The notes under the pieces are model-generated. The model saw only the letters and a program-made list of their open reading frames with translations, had not been told where the DNA came from and made no database searches. From NCBI GenBank assembly GCA_964017195.1, contig CAXHKT010000108.1:124001-188000 (forward strand): 64,000 bases of DNA, in the 5' to 3' direction. The position numbers and the translations under genes are program-made. The stretch comes from Siderastrea radians (lineage: Eukaryota > Cnidaria > Anthozoa > Scleractinia > Rhizangiidae). Below are positions 63,101-64,000 of the stretch, one piece after another; positions within the stretch are counted from its first letter, which is position 1, and every line of letters begins with the position of its first letter.

Positions 63101-63904
63101 TTTCTACACAATAAACTTTTTTTTCTGATAGCCCCGAGGGATTTGCATTATTATTAGGCAAGTGCGCAGCCTTGCGCAGCCTTGCGCAGTCAACAACACC
63201 TTTTTTAGCCTCTGGGAAGGCCAAAAATGGGGTTTTTTCCCTAAGGATCGCACATATCGCGCTTTTCTACACAATAAACTTTTTTTTCTGATAGCCCCGA
63301 GGGATTTGCGTTATTATTAGGCAAGTGCACAGCCTTGCGCAGCCTTGCTCAGTCAACAACACCTTTTTTAGCCTCTGGGAAGGCCAAAAATGGGGTTTTT
63401 TCCCTAAGAATCGCACATATCGCGCTTTTCTACACAATAAACTTTTTTTTCTGATAGCCCCGAGGGATTTGCGTTATTATTAGGCCAGTGCGCAGCCTTG
63501 CTCAGTCAACAACACCTTTTTTAGCCTCTGGGAAGGCCAAAAATGGGGTTTTTTCCCTAAGGATCGCACATATCGCGCCTTCTTTGTGCTTTTGCACAAA
63601 AGGAATTTTTTTCGGATGGTCCCAGAGGGATTGAATGCATTTGGGACCTTTGTGCATGCAGCTGAGAGCGCCAATTAGCTTTTTTCTGCTTTTGGGGGCT
63701 AATTCAAGCCCTGAAAAAGTGCAGCACTTTTTAGTATCGCCAAATTCGATAAAAATAGTGCCAAATGGAATGTTTTTTGGTGCCGCAACGGGATCTGGGG
63801 TGCTTTTGTGCTGGGGCCGTTGCACCAAAACCAGCACTTTTTTGAGGGACCCACCCCACCCCTCTCAAAACTGAAATTCCCACCTTATCGACAAAATCGC
63901 AGAC
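63101..63904 (+). repeat. 804 bp q-type unit, one 10 bp repeat lost in m3
   Basis: The m3 tract near 63488-63505 has one copy of the 10 bp repeat. G to A at 63329 in m2 is a CpG transition. Confidence 0.9.
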
Positions 63905-64000
63905 TTTCTACACAATAAACTTTTTTTTCTGATAGCCCCGAGGGATTTGCATTATTATTAGGCAAGTGCGCAGCCTTGCGCAGCCTTGCGCAGTCAACAA
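63905..64000 (+). repeat. Partial m1 at right edge
   Basis: The window ends inside m1, just after the 10 bp tract, with no sign of an array boundary. Confidence 0.95.

Larger units (their letters stand above)
1..64000. repeat. Tandem satellite array, 163 bp monomer, 814 bp pentameric HOR
   Basis: The entire window is head-to-tail satellite DNA with no inversion and no foreign insertion. An anchor site in m4 (ATGCATTTGGG) first occurs at 129 and recurs 78 times to 63635; the spacings sum exactly to the distance covered, so nothing is left unexplained. Fifty-one of 77 spacings are 814 bp. The other 26 are 1-2 bp slips, 10 bp steps or gains and losses of about 163 bp monomers. Such HOR organisation is typical of centromeric and pericentromeric satellites (primate alpha satellite is the best-known case), but the sequence itself is not one I recognise. 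A centromeric role is inference. Ribosomal spacer repeats or other heterochromatic blocks would also fit a pure tandem array. Confidence 0.98.

Noticed and set aside
129..63874. Hundreds of short ORFs (64-166 codons) on both strands as coding genes
   Set aside because: The same few frames recur in each unit, overlap each other on opposite strands, show no recognised domain, and vary by frameshift and missense changes without restraint. Longer versions (for example near 28803-29303, 34106-34522 and 46146-46562) arise only where indels or monomer fusions join frames.
1..64000. CRISPR array
   Set aside because: The regular repeats have no unique spacers. Every base belongs to an 814 bp unit, and the internal 163 bp period is of homologous monomers.
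1..64000. Transposon or LTR origin of the unit
   Set aside because: No terminal inverted repeats, target-site duplications, poly-A end, primer-binding site or coding remnant was seen at unit edges. An ancient transposon origin cannot be excluded but is not supported.
1..64000. Array being wholly an assembly artefact
   Set aside because: Position-specific variants, graded p/q structure and shared derived marks at several offsets are what real satellite evolution gives. Exact copy number still depends on the assembly and cannot be verified here.

Overview
The whole 64 kb window is one uninterrupted tandem satellite array. I see no gene, RNA gene, transposon, CRISPR array or non-satellite flank; the array runs off both ends. 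The basic monomer is about 163 bp. Five monomers form an 814 bp higher-order repeat (HOR), called here m1-m2-m3-m4-m5. Using one fixed site in m4 as anchor, I count 78 units, and 51 of the 77 spacings are exactly 814 bp. The window holds roughly 390 monomers. This organisation is known from eukaryotic centromeric or other constitutive heterochromatin, so the source is almost certainly a eukaryotic chromosome, probably a long-read assembly. I do not recognise the satellite and cannot name the organism.

The monomers fall into two families. m1, m2 and m3 (A family) differ from one another at about three positions each. m4 and m5 (B family) are strongly diverged from A and from each other, but they keep the same landmarks in nearly the same register: a T-tract then a GGGAT core, a central T6 block and a terminal ATCGC. 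The pattern suggests an old A plus B repeat in which A was recently amplified.

The layout has three zones. Up to about 33.9 kb, complete m3 monomers carry the p allele (GGATTGGCG), and for the first 29 kb the units are almost identical. From about 29 to 45 kb lies a disturbed zone that contains seven of the eight units that are not pentamers (2-, 4-, 6- and 7-mers), an m5/m3 fusion and nested segmental duplications; from 34 kb p and q (GGATTTGCG) m3 alleles alternate within it. From about 45.2 kb to the end all m3 are q-type, units are mostly regular, and private point changes and 10 bp length changes are more frequent than on the left.

Length changes arise at four scales: one-base slippage in T-tracts, gain or loss of a 10 bp internal repeat (GCGCAGCCTT), gain or loss of whole monomers, and duplication of multi-unit blocks (1,791, 3,256 and 4,235 bp). 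Many short ORFs exist on both strands, but they are by-products of the repeat. Recurring structure of possible function includes a perfect 19 bp odd palindrome in m4, a 7 bp-stem hairpin in m4 and two 7 bp inverted repeats in m5.
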